A stretch of DNA of 20,000 nt from Stramonita haemastoma (GCA_030674155.1 CM060320.1:37165572-37185571), one strand, 5' to 3'; counted from the first letter of the stretch, positions 9,585 through 18,259 are shown. The notes: generated by a model from the letters alone, not told the origin. Numbers and translations: made by a program.

Positions 9585-9601
9585 CATGTTGCATGCTGGG
9601 T
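9585..9601 (-). promoter_or_regulatory. Staf/ZNF143-like site (copy 1)
   Basis: The minus strand reads ACCCAGCATGCAACATG, identical over 17 bp to 11872-11888. The block fits the core of the Staf/ZNF143 binding consensus (CCC-R-N-M-ATSC). The outer 5' bases fit less well here than in the second copy. No gene start can be tied to it. Confidence 0.3.
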
Positions 9602-9796
9602 CTATTTGTGCTTTTATCATATCACCCACAGGATGCTAATATACATCTTAAGTATAACTGTGACATGGATCTTTAACGTACATGTTTGATTACCTGCATG
9701 GAAGTTTACAGAAAGGGAATTAAAACACTGACAGGTCTGCACTTAAAGTTGGTCAGGAAAGATGGTATAAAATAAAAATCCCCAGTCTTAACTCAC

Positions 9797-9872
9797 CATA
9801 CCGGACAACCGAGATTCGAACCCACGTCTTATGGGATAGAAGCCAAATACTTTACCCATTCAACCTGCATCT
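9797..9872 (-). mobile_element. SINE-D head: tRNA-derived Pol III promoter region (minus strand)
   Basis: On the minus strand a tRNA-like module reads GAATGGGTAAAG (A-box-like, near 9850-9861), then TTGGCTTCTATCCCATAAGACG, then GGGTTCGAATCTC (B box, minus 9823-9811) and a GGTTGTCCGG end. The arm order and spacing are tRNA-like, but the stems are imperfect, so a decayed SINE head is more likely than a working tRNA gene. The element's body probably continues leftwards (towards 9660, where the minus strand has ACGTTAAAGATCCATGTCAC); its 3' limit is not visible. Confidence 0.5.
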
Positions 9873-9903
9873 TCTAAAATTAAAAGAGTGACGTGATGGC
9901 ACA

Positions 9904-9908
<5 letters not shown>

Positions 9909-9971
<63 letters not shown>

Positions 9972-10012
9972 GAGAGAGAGAGAGAGAGAGAAAGACAGAC
10001 AGACAGACAGAC

Positions 10013-10065
<53 letters not shown>

Positions 10066-10168
10066 GCGAGAGAGACAGACAGAGACAGAGACAGAGACAG
10101 AGAGCCAGAGAGAGACAGACAGAGACGGACATCGACAGAGACAGACAGACAGATAGACAAAGAGAGAA
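9909..10168. repeat. Compound (GA)n(GACA)n microsatellite
   Basis: (GA)n to about 9990, (CAGA)n perfect over about 70 bp to about 10067, then mixed GACAGA, GAGACA and GACAGACA units to 10168. Same base order and strand as 5999-6193. Confidence 0.97.
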
Positions 10169-10245
10169 GTAGTGGTGTCAATATGCATTATCAGACATGC
10201 GGCAAAGAAAAATGCAGCCCTTAGACCTGCCTGGCTGAAAGGCAT

Positions 10246-10298
10246 TGGGAGGGAGCGAGGGAGGGAGGGAGAGAGGGAGGGAGGGAGAGAGGGAGCCT
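10246..10298. repeat. (GGGA)n purine tract
   Basis: GGGAGGGAGCGAGGGAGGGA-type repeats, all purine but for one C, with regular G3 runs that could form a G-quadruplex. Confidence 0.9.
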
Positions 10299-10434
10299 TC
10301 TTTTGTTGCCGAGAGTTCATTGCATGACAGCCAGACGGATGAGGCCAGAGCCAGCAAGCTTACAGCTGCTACAGGGCCATCACGCTGCTCGTGGCTGTTC
10401 TGCTGTGCTGTGCTGTGCTGTTCTCGTGGCTGTT

Positions 10435-10792
10435 GGGGGACGGATAGTCTAGTGGTCAGAACATTGCGCTGGCAATTTGACGACCTGGGTTCGAATCCGG
10501 TCGAGGAGATTTTTCTCCTGGAGTTAACATCAGTGCTGACTCCACTCTCCTCAAAAGTCCTTCGGATGAGACTACAAACCGAGGCCCCGTGTGCGTACGC
10601 AAGCAGAACATCTTGCGCACACGTTAAATCCTGTTCCGCTTTTCGTAAGAGTAGGCCATCGTGTGCCGGTGGGAACAGATGACATTTACAAAACTGCATA
10701 CACACGGGGACTGGATGTAAAAAAAGCACAAGAAGTGCTTATTTCATTATCCTCGATATAAAAGAACAAATCAAATCAAATCAAATCAAATC
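10435..10792 (+). mobile_element. SINE-A, full-length copy
   Basis: The only copy here with head, body and tail all present. The head is tRNA-derived with an A box TAGTCTAGTGG (10445-10455) and a canonical B box GGTTCGAATCC (10488-10498). The body runs through GGAGTTAACATCAGTGCTGA, GTCCTTCGGATGAGACTA, AACCGAGGCCCCGTGTGC and GTAGGCCATCGTGTGCCGGT. The 3' part has an A7 run, a small hairpin AAGCAC-loop-GTGCTT, then TTATCCTCGATATAAAAG and a (CAAAT)n tail (10767-10792). Elements of this type have no protein and use a partner LINE's reverse transcriptase. No clear target-site duplication was found. The 183- and 145-codon frames overlapping it are spurious. Confidence 0.9.
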
Positions 10793-10991
10793 TGCCCTGT
10801 TGCAGGCACAGGGTCTGTGTGTTCAGGTTTCATGTACGGTAGCAACAGAGCTCTATTAGGGTGCTGATCAGACGGTAGGTAAGCTGTGAGCGTTGGTTGG
10901 TTGAAGTATTCACAGAAGGGGCTTCCCCTCAGGAGTTCACGTTGGTCCCGAATGTATTCTCTTACAAGTTCCTAAAGAAGGACTCTAAACC
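10793..10991. other. Spacer between SINE-A copies
   Basis: Complex sequence, no gene or repeat seen. Confidence 0.5.
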
Positions 10992-11284
10992 AACCCGGGT
11001 TCGAATCTCGTTCAAGAGGATTTTTCCTCTGCAGTTAATATCAGTGCCGACTCCACTCCCCCCCCCCCCCCAAAGTCCTTCGGATGAGACTATGAACCGA
11101 GGCCCCATGTGCGAACGCACGCAGAACATCGTGTGCACACGTTAAAACCCGTTCCGCTTCTCGGAAGTGTAGGCCATTGTGTGCAGGTTGGAACGGATGA
11201 CAAAATTTACAATATTGCAAACATACGGTGACTGGATGTAAAAAAGCACACGAGTGTTTATTCCATTATCCTCGAAATTAAAGA
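10992..11284 (+). mobile_element. SINE-A, second copy, head truncated
   Basis: Starts just before the B box (GGGTTCGAATCTCG, about 10998-11010) and follows the SINE-A body to ATTCCATTATCCTCGAAATTA. The A box is missing. A C14 run (11058-11071) replaces the CTC(C/T)TCAAAA stretch of the full copy. It is moderately diverged from 10435-10792. Confidence 0.85.
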
Positions 11285-11329
11285 TTTCAGAAAAAAACCA
11301 ACCGAAGTCCTGTGTCGGAAGGTAGCAAA

Positions 11330-11616
11330 GATGGGATAAATAGCTTAGTGGTTAGAACATTGCACTGGTGATCTGACAGCCTGGGCTCAAACCTCTACTG
11401 AGGCACCCGTTCTAGGGAATTTTCCCCCTGAAATTAATATCAGTACCGACTTTTCTCCTCCAAAAGTCCTTCCGATGCTGCTATAAACCAAGGTCTCCTG
11501 TGTTAGCGCACACAGAACATTTTGTGCACAAATTAAAACTCGTCATACCTTTTGAAAGAGTAGGCTATTTTGTGCTTAATTGTATGTATGACAATTTTAT
11601 TTAAAAGCATGCATAC
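11330..11616 (+). mobile_element. SINE-A, third copy, old and lacking the 3' tail
   Basis: Head present with A box TAGCTTAGTGG (11341-11351) and a mutated B box GGCTCAAACC (11384-11393). The body follows SINE-A (AATTAATATCAGTACCGAC, AAAGTCCTTCCGATG, TATAAACCAAGG, GAGTAGGCTATTTTGTGC) with many substitutions and stops around GCATGCATAC, before the tail. Divergence suggests it is the oldest of the three adjacent copies. Confidence 0.75.
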
Positions 11617-12098
11617 TAATGCTGTTTCTAGACATCATCCGCAAAGCCCGAATACGCCTACCTTTAATGGTGGGCAAAACGGTCGCATTCGAACGACGCA
11701 ATATCTCACCATTGGTGAACCTTGGAGCTCTAACCGAGAAATCAGAAAGAAAACAAACACACACACTCACGCACAAAACTAGTACAGCATCTTGCAGACA
11801 CGTAATAAACCCACTGATCTCTTTCAGAGGAGAAGCTCAGCACTGACTGGCCGTGTGGGTGACAGGAGATTACCCAGCATGCAACATGTGACCCAGACAG
11901 GAGTGGGCTCCACTTGGTTGGTACAATGACTCAATACTACTGTCTGGAACAAAATCAATACAGTGTTCCATCAATTCTTCGGGTATTTCAGTATTCTAAA
12001 AAAGAAAAAAAGAAGACAGAACACGAATCAGATTGTACAAAAATATCCATCCATATAGATCTTCCAAAACTGTGTAAAGATGCAAAGAAAGAAAAGAG
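11617..12098. other. Unassigned sequence with one Staf-like site
   Basis: Complex DNA without a recognisable gene. Frames at 11570-11846 and 11914-12129 are short and lack domains. The only motif of note is at 11872-11888. Confidence 0.5.
11870..11888 (+). promoter_or_regulatory. Staf/ZNF143-like site (copy 2)
   Basis: TTACCCAGCATGCAACATG agrees with the published Staf consensus YYWCCCRNMATSCMYYRCR at 17 of 19 positions by my count. It shares an exact 17-mer with 9585-9601 on the opposite strand. No snRNA gene or other Staf-type target is visible downstream. Confidence 0.35.
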
Positions 12099-12175
12099 AA
12101 TTCGAACTCAAACTCGAATGTTTTATTGAGGGCATATGGATATGCCAGAGGCTTCTTTACACCAGGTCCTCGTGA
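12099..12175 (-). repeat. Retroposon 3' end with terminal hairpin
   Basis: On the minus strand the order is GGTGTAAAGAAGCCTCTGGC, a perfect 7-bp hairpin (GGCATAT-CC-ATATGCC, 12131-12146), CTCAATAAAA, then degenerate TTCGAG/TTCGAA units. A hairpin next to AATAAA and a short-unit tail is typical of a LINE or LINE-dependent SINE 3' end. Only the end is present, so the family is not assigned. Confidence 0.45.
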
Positions 12176-12436
12176 AAAAAGAAACGCACGGGCAAACAAA
12201 TATAAAAAATTGTATAACGTATACATATACTTAAGCTAATAAACGTAATCACTTAATATTTATGGAATCAACTACCCATATTACCAGCCAATTTTACCAT
12301 TAACCAACCAATCAATACAAATCGACTAATTACATATTTATACACATTAAACATTTCTCACATATATCTAGAAGAATACATTCTCACTTTTGCCATCCAC
12401 ACCAGCACAACCATGCATTTGGACAACCAAACCAAG

Positions 12437-12437
<1 letters not shown>

Positions 12438-12526
<89 letters not shown>

Positions 12527-12527
12527 G

Positions 12528-12598
<71 letters not shown>

Positions 12599-12635
12599 GA
12601 CATAGACAGAGAGACAGAGAGAGAGAGAGAGATGC
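12438..12635. repeat. Compound (GA)n(GACA)n microsatellite
   Basis: About 90 bp of perfect (GA)n, a CGAGA junction, about 65 bp of perfect (CAGA)n to 12598, then GACATAGACAGAGAGACAGA and a short (GA)n. Confidence 0.97.
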
Positions 12636-13048
12636 ACGCACGCACGCACACAAAGACACACAGGTAAACAAACAGACTGAGACATACACACACCTTCAGA
12701 CCTGGACTGTGTGAAAAAAAGAAAGAGGGATGGAAGTGTCAGCAAAGGAAAATATATAAACAGTGAGGAGAAAACTGTAACTGCCAATCAATCCTCTCTG
12801 CACAAGCCGAGCCACTAATGAGAAACACGACACTCTTTATGACAGACACTGCTGTCTGTCTCACACTGTAGGACCTCTCTCTCCTCTGCCTTATCCCCCC
12901 CTACCCCTCCCCTCCCTCCCATCTCACTTCTTAACAAGGTCAGACATGTCTTACTTTGCTTACTCTTATATAATTATCCTTAATTATTTTGTTCCTTGCA
13001 GAAAGGGTGAGTGTGTATGTGTGTGTTTTATTTTTTATTTATTTTATT
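12636..13048. other. Unassigned sequence
   Basis: About 410 bp with a CGCACGCACG patch, C-rich runs near 12895-12922 and a T-rich right end. No gene recognised. Confidence 0.5.
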
Positions 13049-13113
13049 GTATTCTTTTATATCGAAGATAATGGAATAATCACTCATGTGTTTTGTTTTT
13101 TTTCATCCAGTCA
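13049..13113 (-). repeat. SINE-A 3' tail fragment (minus strand)
   Basis: The minus strand reads GACTGGATG, A-rich, CACATGAGTGATTATTCCAT, TATCTTCGATATAAAAGAAT, matching the last ~65 bp of SINE-A. Severely 5' truncated insertion. Confidence 0.75.
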
Positions 13114-13343
13114 AGCCATTCTGGATTCATGGCCTGAATCATGATGCAGGTTACAACTGTGCCGATTTCTTTTTGAATTGTATCCGTATTTATTTGAATT
13201 TATTTGAATTGAACCCGTCCATCAGCGAATGGACAGGCCTAGAACTCAACAAAACCCTGAGAAAGGCAGAACAGAGATAGGAATGGAGGGAACTGGTTGT
13301 CAAGTCTTCAGGGGTGCCCCCATGGTCGCCAGACTAAGGGATA

Positions 13344-13366
13344 GATGGATAGATAGATAGATAGAT
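13344..13366. repeat. (GATA)n microsatellite
   Basis: GATGGATAGATAGATAGATA-type units just upstream of the 55-60-bp minisatellite. Confidence 0.9.
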
Positions 13367-13393
13367 TCGTATTTTACCCATTTTCTACTATGT

Positions 13394-13658
13394 TGCCGAT
13401 GTCCATTTTGCCATATGCAATATTCTGTCTGGATTATTAATCATACACTATCAATATATGTTTTGTTTGTTATGAACTATTCCGTCTAGATTAGATATCA
13501 TATACTGCTAATCTGCGTTTTATCATTATGTAATATTCTGTCTAGATTACATTATTATCAGATACTGCCAATCTACATTTTGCCGCTATGCACTATTCTG
13601 TCTAGATTGTATAGTGTACACTACCAAAAGCCATAATTATGCAATATTCTCCGATGCG
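13394..13658. repeat. Degenerate 55-60-bp minisatellite, about 4.6 copies
   Basis: Units at 13394-13448, 13449-13505, 13506-13565, 13566-13621 and a partial unit 13622-13658. Each has the order TGCYAATCTNCATTTTG, TATGCAATATTCTGTCTAGA, TT plus a variable AT-rich part, and a TAC-type end. The TATTCTGTCTAGATT block is the best conserved (TATTCTGTCTGGATT, TATTCCGTCTAGATT, then twice exact). AT-rich and divergent, so an old array. It is not explained by any microsatellite or SINE in the window. Confidence 0.85.
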
Positions 13659-14250
13659 CAGACATGTATAAGAGCTAATTCAAGTCAAAGCAATGTCAGA
13701 TGTTTACAAAATTGTTTGGCATCATGCAAGCATTTTCTCGACTTCTACAAAGTTAATAAAATCGCACTTTATCCCTCCTCCAGAACTGGAACCAGATTCC
13801 AACAAAAGCAGACGGTTGGTTGCAATGTTTCCGACACTGACCACACTTGTTTTCAATATGCTCGTGTCCTAGACGTTTTTTTCAGAAAGAAACCAGAGTG
13901 CCTCATTTCACACCACACTTCCTTTCCGAGTCCGGCACTATGCCATGTGCCAAAATGCTTTTCCCAACATGGCAGGGGGCTAGAAAGGGAGTGTGCCAGC
14001 AGAGGAGTAATCTTGAAAGACACCGGGGAGTTGTGTGGAGATAATGTTTTCCGTCCACTCTGGGAATTCAAACCGTGGAGATACTGCTGCTTTTTGCTTT
14101 CCATTTGGTCAGCCAGCGCTACAAGAATGCCGTAATGTCGTTATATCATTACAAGAATTCCATTACCCCCCCTTTCCCTCGCTCTCCGTCAGTCCTGATT
14201 AATGGGGCCATAAAAATAACTTGTTTCTTGTTGGGCTCCAAACTTGACGC
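13659..14250. other. Complex sequence with a 173-codon frame that is probably not a gene
   Basis: The longest non-repetitive open frame in the window (13614-14135, plus) starts inside the minisatellite, has no domain, signal peptide or family resemblance that I recognise, and its length is near what chance allows for 20 kb read in six frames. Two CAGGGGGC/CAGCAGAGG-type motifs resembling CTCF cores lie at 13972-13982 and 13996-14007. GGGGCCATAAA at 14204-14214 repeats the motif at 6430-6440. Regulatory function is only a possibility. Confidence 0.35.
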
Positions 14251-14547
14251 AAATGATAGCATCATACATATAAATTTTAGACAAAAACCCCCACAAAAAA
14301 ACCAACAGAACAATAAGATTGTGAAGACTTATCCATGTAACAGTTTGTGACAGTAGGGATAATACATCTTACAGATGGGTTTTGCGTTTCATTTGTCAGT
14401 TTTAAAACAAAAATCAACAACAACAACAAAAAAACAACTAGAAAACAACCTAAGCAGTTTTTAGCAATGATGCTTTATTCACGGTTCATCATCACAAGAA
14501 TACAGATATGTACAGTTAAAGCATTACATTGAAACCTAAGAAGTAAA
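14251..14547. other. A-rich stretch, no gene seen
   Basis: AT-rich with several AAC/AAAAC runs. Short frames only. Confidence 0.5.
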
Positions 14548-14622
14548 GGGCAAGATGGTTTGGAGTTTCGCCTGCTTAACAAGTAAACCGTGAGGTTCTG
14601 TGTTCAATTCCCAGCCATGCCC
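14548..14622 (+). repeat. tRNA-like element (decayed tRNA or SINE head)
   Basis: About 75 nt starting GGGCAAG and ending CATGCCC, which pair at six of seven acceptor positions. A T-arm-like part CTGTG-TTCAATT-CCCAG (7-nt loop, one mismatch) gives a weak B box (GTTCAATTCCC), and a D-arm/A-box-like TGGTTTGGAGTTTCGCC lies 5'. The anticodon arm does not fold convincingly, so I reject a functional tRNA. It is read as a SINE head or tRNA pseudogene, probably continuing to about 14680. Confidence 0.5.
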
Positions 14623-14679
14623 TTTCTTTCCAGTTTGGCGGGAGAATGAAACTAAAATCAATAATTATATTCAGCCTTC

Positions 14680-14836
14680 TGAAGGCAGGTACCCATTTAC
14701 AGCTGGATGAACTGGGGGGACTGTACTGAAGCCAAGGCGCGCAAACGGTCACCCATCCAACTGGTAACCACGCTCGACGCTGCCTAACTTGACAGGGGGA
14801 AAGCGAGCGCTCTGACCACTGACCTATCCCGCCCCA
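14680..14836 (-). mobile_element. SINE-B 5' half (minus strand)
   Basis: The minus strand from about 14836 reads GGGGCGGGATAGGTCAGTGG, then CAGAGCGCTCGCTT, then AAGTTAGGCAGCGTCGAGCG, TGGTTACCAGT and TTGGATGGGTGACCG, followed by GCGCGCCTTGGCTTCAGTAC and GTAAATGGGTACCTGCC. This is the tRNA-like A box plus 5S-like segment of SINE-B (2989-3290). Its 5S-like part is closer to animal 5S rRNA than that copy. Similarity ends at GGGTACCTGCC, so the 3' half is missing or replaced by the unit at 14548-14680. Confidence 0.82.
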
Positions 14837-14991
14837 ACTCGGAGTACATCATATCATTTCAAACGACTCAAAGAAAAAAACCTAGATTGTTTGCTCTAAG
14901 GTTATGTTCGATATGAAATAATGAACAATCTCCAACTGTATTCCTCCAATACCACGAGTCCCATAGCTCGTAGATAATAATGCATACACAC

Positions 14992-15030
14992 ATACAGACA
15001 CAGACACAGACACAACACAGACACAGACAC

Positions 15031-15077
<47 letters not shown>

Positions 15078-15146
15078 ACACACATTCATGCAAGCACGCC
15101 CATAGATATATACGCGCACGCATACATACACACATTAACGGTGTTG
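14992..15146. repeat. (CA)n microsatellite with GACA units
   Basis: CAGACA/CACAGA units, then (CA)n at about 15031-15071, then degenerate CA/CGCA/CATA units. The complementary (GT)n follows directly. Confidence 0.95.
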
Positions 15147-15393
<247 letters not shown>

Positions 15394-15548
15394 ACAAACA
15401 AGCGGTGGAGAACAGATAAAGATAAATCAAACCTCTTCAAAGTATTAGGGAGTAAAAACCTGCACCTTATTTTTAGGCAGAAAGTGTCCAGTATGAAATA
15501 TTGAAACAATCTTCTTCTCTATCGGAGGGAGAACTGCATAAAGAGCAT

Positions 15549-15637
15549 CACACACTCACACGCACACAGACACACAAACAGCACACACACACACACCACA
15601 ACACACACACACACACACACACACACAACACACACAC

Positions 15638-15672
<35 letters not shown>

Positions 15673-15812
15673 ACACACACTAACACACACACACACACAA
15701 ACACATACACACAACACACATACACACTGCAGATCAATAAACACATAACACACCCAAACACACATACACACATGCACACATACACATTCACGCACGCACG
15801 CACATGCACACA
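15549..15812. repeat. (CA)n microsatellite, interrupted
   Basis: CA-rich throughout with AACA, GTACA, CATA and CGCA interruptions. All long frames here are artefacts. Confidence 0.95.
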
Positions 15813-15817
15813 CACAC

Positions 15818-15819
<2 letters not shown>

Positions 15820-15913
<94 letters not shown>

Positions 15914-16155
15914 CAGACAGACAGACAGACAGACAGACAGGACAGACAGACAGACAAGACAGACAGACAGACAGAGACAGAGACAGACAAGACATTGAGA
16001 GACTGATAGACAACGCAGAGATAAGAGAGACAGTACAGAAATGAAAGACAGAGAGAGATAAGGGGGAGGGAGAGACAGAGACAGAGACAGCGAGACAGAC
16101 AGACAGACAGACAGACAGACAGTCAGTCAGAGATGAGAGACAGACAGAGATGAGA
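15820..16155. repeat. Compound (GA)n(GACA)n microsatellite
   Basis: About 90 bp of perfect (GA)n (to 15910), then (CAGA)n with GGACA and AAGACA slips to about 15990, then mixed GAGACA, GACAGA, GATGAGA and (CAGA)n/(CAGT)n units to about 16155. Confidence 0.96.
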
Positions 16156-16164
16156 GACAGAGAA

Positions 16165-16370
16165 AGCGAGGCCGGAGAAACGAAGCAACAAGAAAACGGC
16201 AGAGAAGAAAAATGCCGCGCGAAATGAAATTAACTACCGATAACGGAGTCGGCTTGCCACTTAGCAAATTTCCCAGCGCGCCTCGACAAGCGATGGAAAA
16301 ACGAGGATGGAGGGGGAAAGATGAAGGCTTGTGACGCAGCAAATCAGGCGTATCGCAGACCTGTCAAAAG
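16165..16370. promoter_or_regulatory. Candidate conserved non-coding element
   Basis: About 200 bp of high-complexity sequence with many CpGs, standing out between a microsatellite and AT/GT-rich DNA. It includes ATGCCGCGCGAAATGAAATT, AACTACCGATAACGG, CGGCTTGCCACTTAGC, CCCAGCGCGCCTCGAC and CGCAGCAAATCAGGCG. It is unlike any repeat in the window. No frame has a recognisable domain. Regulatory or structural-RNA function is speculation. Confidence 0.25.
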
Positions 16371-16728
16371 ACATTTTCTCTAGCAGAACAGAGAGAAAAC
16401 CAGGCTGCCATCTTTCGGGCTCTTTTGAAGCCCTTAGTAGCTAGTAGGGCCTACTACTCCGCGATCTGTTTGCTGGACAGACAGACAAGTTGTTTTTTTT
16501 TGGGGGGGGGCTGTAGTTTGATGATGGTGCCTAGAAAAACCAATAATGAGTCGTTTTGGAAGTGCAGCTATCGTCTTGTGGTTCCAGATGTGTTAGAGGG
16601 TGGGTAGTTGGGGTTGATTGTGTTAGTTAGGTTTGGTCTCCGTCCTATCTCTTGAAGTCGTTGTTTTCTTAATGTGTTCGTGACTATCAGTTCTTTTGGG
16701 GTGTTTTGTTTTTGTTTTTGTTTTATTT
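16371..16728. other. Unassigned sequence with a T9-G9 junction
   Basis: Complex DNA, no gene seen. A poly(T)-to-poly(G) junction lies at 16493-16510. Confidence 0.5.
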
Positions 16729-16772
16729 AGGGGGGGGGGAGGGTGGTGGGGGGGAGAGGGGGTGGTGGTGGT
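16729..16772. repeat. G-rich tract
   Basis: A G11 run followed by GGTGGTGGG, G7 and GGTGGTGGTGG, with at least four G3+ runs that could form a G-quadruplex. Confidence 0.9.
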
Positions 16773-16805
16773 TGTTAGAGTGTCATTTTCTGGTTCGATG
16801 ATTGC

Positions 16806-16831
16806 CGTGTGTGTGTATGTTGTGTGTGTGT

Positions 16832-16879
<48 letters not shown>

Positions 16880-16921
16880 GTGTGTGTGTGGTGTGTGTGT
16901 GTGTGGTGTGTAAGTGTGTGT
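16806..16921. repeat. (GT)n microsatellite
   Basis: (GT)n with TTG and GGT slips, followed by a short purine-rich AGAGA/AAAGA patch to about 16995. Confidence 0.96.
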
Positions 16922-17118
16922 GAAAGAGAGCGAGAAAAAGAGAGAAAGAGAGACAGCTATGAAAAGAGACAGACAGATAAGGAGATAGAGATCTCGAGTG
17001 GCGGTCTAGGTGCTAGCTTTTCGAATGAGACCACAAACTATTATTTCTTGTATTGCATACATTTAGCAAAAAAATCCCCATCCTCCTTTCCCCTAAAGAG
17101 GACACTGAACACTGAAAT
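16922..17118. other. Unassigned sequence
   Basis: Purine-rich then mixed DNA. No gene. Confidence 0.5.
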
Positions 17119-17156
17119 CATTTATTGTACTTGGCCTTTGGCACAATACAATTCAA
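17119..17156 (-). repeat. Retroposon 3' end (copy 1 of a short dispersed motif)
   Basis: The minus strand reads TGTATTGTGCCAAAGGCC, AAGTACAATAAATGA. It matches 17610-17650 with the same layout: a TTGTG-GCC-loop-GGCC hairpin-like block followed by AAGTACAATAAA or AAGTACATGTAAA. It resembles a LINE/SINE 3' terminus with AATAAA. The rest of the element is not identifiable. Confidence 0.4.
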
Positions 17157-17609
17157 AGGAAAGAAAAAAGTTACGAAAATGAAATATAACTACACGTAAT
17201 CGTTGATAAGAATTTGCATAATTAGACACCTTGACGTGTACCCAAAGCTGTGCTTCTGAAAATGCATATTCCCAAAACATACAAAAAGTGGTAACTTGGA
17301 CCAACAATTCAAACAAATCTTAGCTCAAAGTTACAGAACAAAACACAACTCAAAATCCAACTGGAACCAAACTTGGTAATAGAGTTATACCTGACAATGT
17401 CAACACAAGCATTCAAACACCAAGTGCAGTGTACGTACATATTAATAGCTGAAATCCTTCATAACGTATTGTATCTTCAGAACAATTACCATATTAGAAA
17501 ACTGTGCCTACTGAGTATAATTATGTCTGCAAAGGTTAATGCAATAAAAACAGAGTGCTGTATGCAAAAAATGTTGAGAGAGAGGGAGAGAACTCTGAGC
17601 TCTGAACAT
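17157..17609. other. AT-rich sequence, no gene seen
   Basis: About 450 bp between the two retroposon 3'-end motifs. It may include decayed element body but I cannot show it. Confidence 0.45.
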
Positions 17610-17650
17610 TAATTTTTACATGTACTTCGGCCTTGGGCCACAATACAAGG
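17610..17650 (-). repeat. Retroposon 3' end (copy 2)
   Basis: The minus strand reads TTGTATTGTGGCCCAAGGCC, GAAGTACATGTAAAAATTAA, the counterpart of 17119-17156. The GGCC-CAA-GGCC arrangement can form a small hairpin. A (CA)n array starts immediately beside it. Confidence 0.4.
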
Positions 17651-17677
17651 ACACACCACACACGACACACACAACAC

Positions 17678-17714
<37 letters not shown>

Positions 17715-17840
17715 CACACAACACACACAACACACACACACACACTTACACACACACAGATATGTATAATATATATGATATATATATATATATATTTATT
17801 TATATATTATATATATATATATATATATTATATATATTTG
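17651..17840. repeat. (CA)n followed by (TA)n
   Basis: (CA)n with AACA slips to about 17757, then (TA)n-rich DNA with TATTTA and TATTATA slips to about 17838. The AT part is easily unwound. Confidence 0.95.
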
Positions 17841-17974
17841 CTTGTTGATGCAACACGTTCTTCAAACACATATTATATGTGATTGAGAACATCATCGACA
17901 TTATCATCCTTGACACATAGTTATCATTGACAGTGATTACACCATTCAATAAAATCGTCGTTAATATCATCTTC

Positions 17975-17977
<3 letters not shown>

Positions 17978-18053
<76 letters not shown>
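17978..18053. repeat. (GA)n microsatellite, pure
   Basis: About 38 uninterrupted GA units. Confidence 0.98.
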
Positions 18054-18057
<4 letters not shown>

Positions 18058-18137
18058 ACAGAAGAACAAAAATCAGCATTGAGATAATGGTCTAAAGCAA
18101 AATATTGCTCCCCGGCTTATTTTGAAAGATATGTAAC

Positions 18138-18259
18138 ACGCAAACCACGCCAAACCACGCCAAACCATACCATACCATACATACCATACCATACCATACC
18201 ATACCATACCATACCATACCATACCATACCATACCATATACCATACCATACCATACCAT
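18138..18259. repeat. (ATACC)n pentanucleotide array with AAACCACGCC lead-in
   Basis: Begins with two AAACCACGCC decamers, then AAACCATACC, then about 18 ATACC units with two slips (near 18180 and 18236). The order records how the array may have formed. The Tyr/Gly/Met/Val/Trp minus-strand frame is an artefact. Confidence 0.95.

Noticed and set aside
10178..10729. 183-codon minus-strand frame, whose start peptide also occurs at 2280-2498
   Set aside because: The shared peptide comes from the shared SINE-A sequence. SINEs do not code for protein.
11870..12100. A snRNA gene downstream of the Staf-like site
   Set aside because: I found no U-snRNA core sequence, Sm site in context or Pol III terminator arrangement.
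13394..13658. A CRISPR array
   Set aside because: The whole unit is repeated with gradual divergence; there are no unique spacers between identical short repeats, and the DNA is eukaryotic.
13614..14135. 173-codon plus-strand open frame, the longest without simple repeats
   Set aside because: It starts inside a degenerate minisatellite, has no recognisable domain, and roughly one stop-free stretch of this length is expected by chance in 20 kb read in six frames.
14548..14622. A functional tRNA gene
   Set aside because: The acceptor and T arms are tolerable but the anticodon arm does not fold and the B box is weak.
18166..18259. Telomeric repeat
   Set aside because: ATACC units do not match TTAGGG/CCCTAA.
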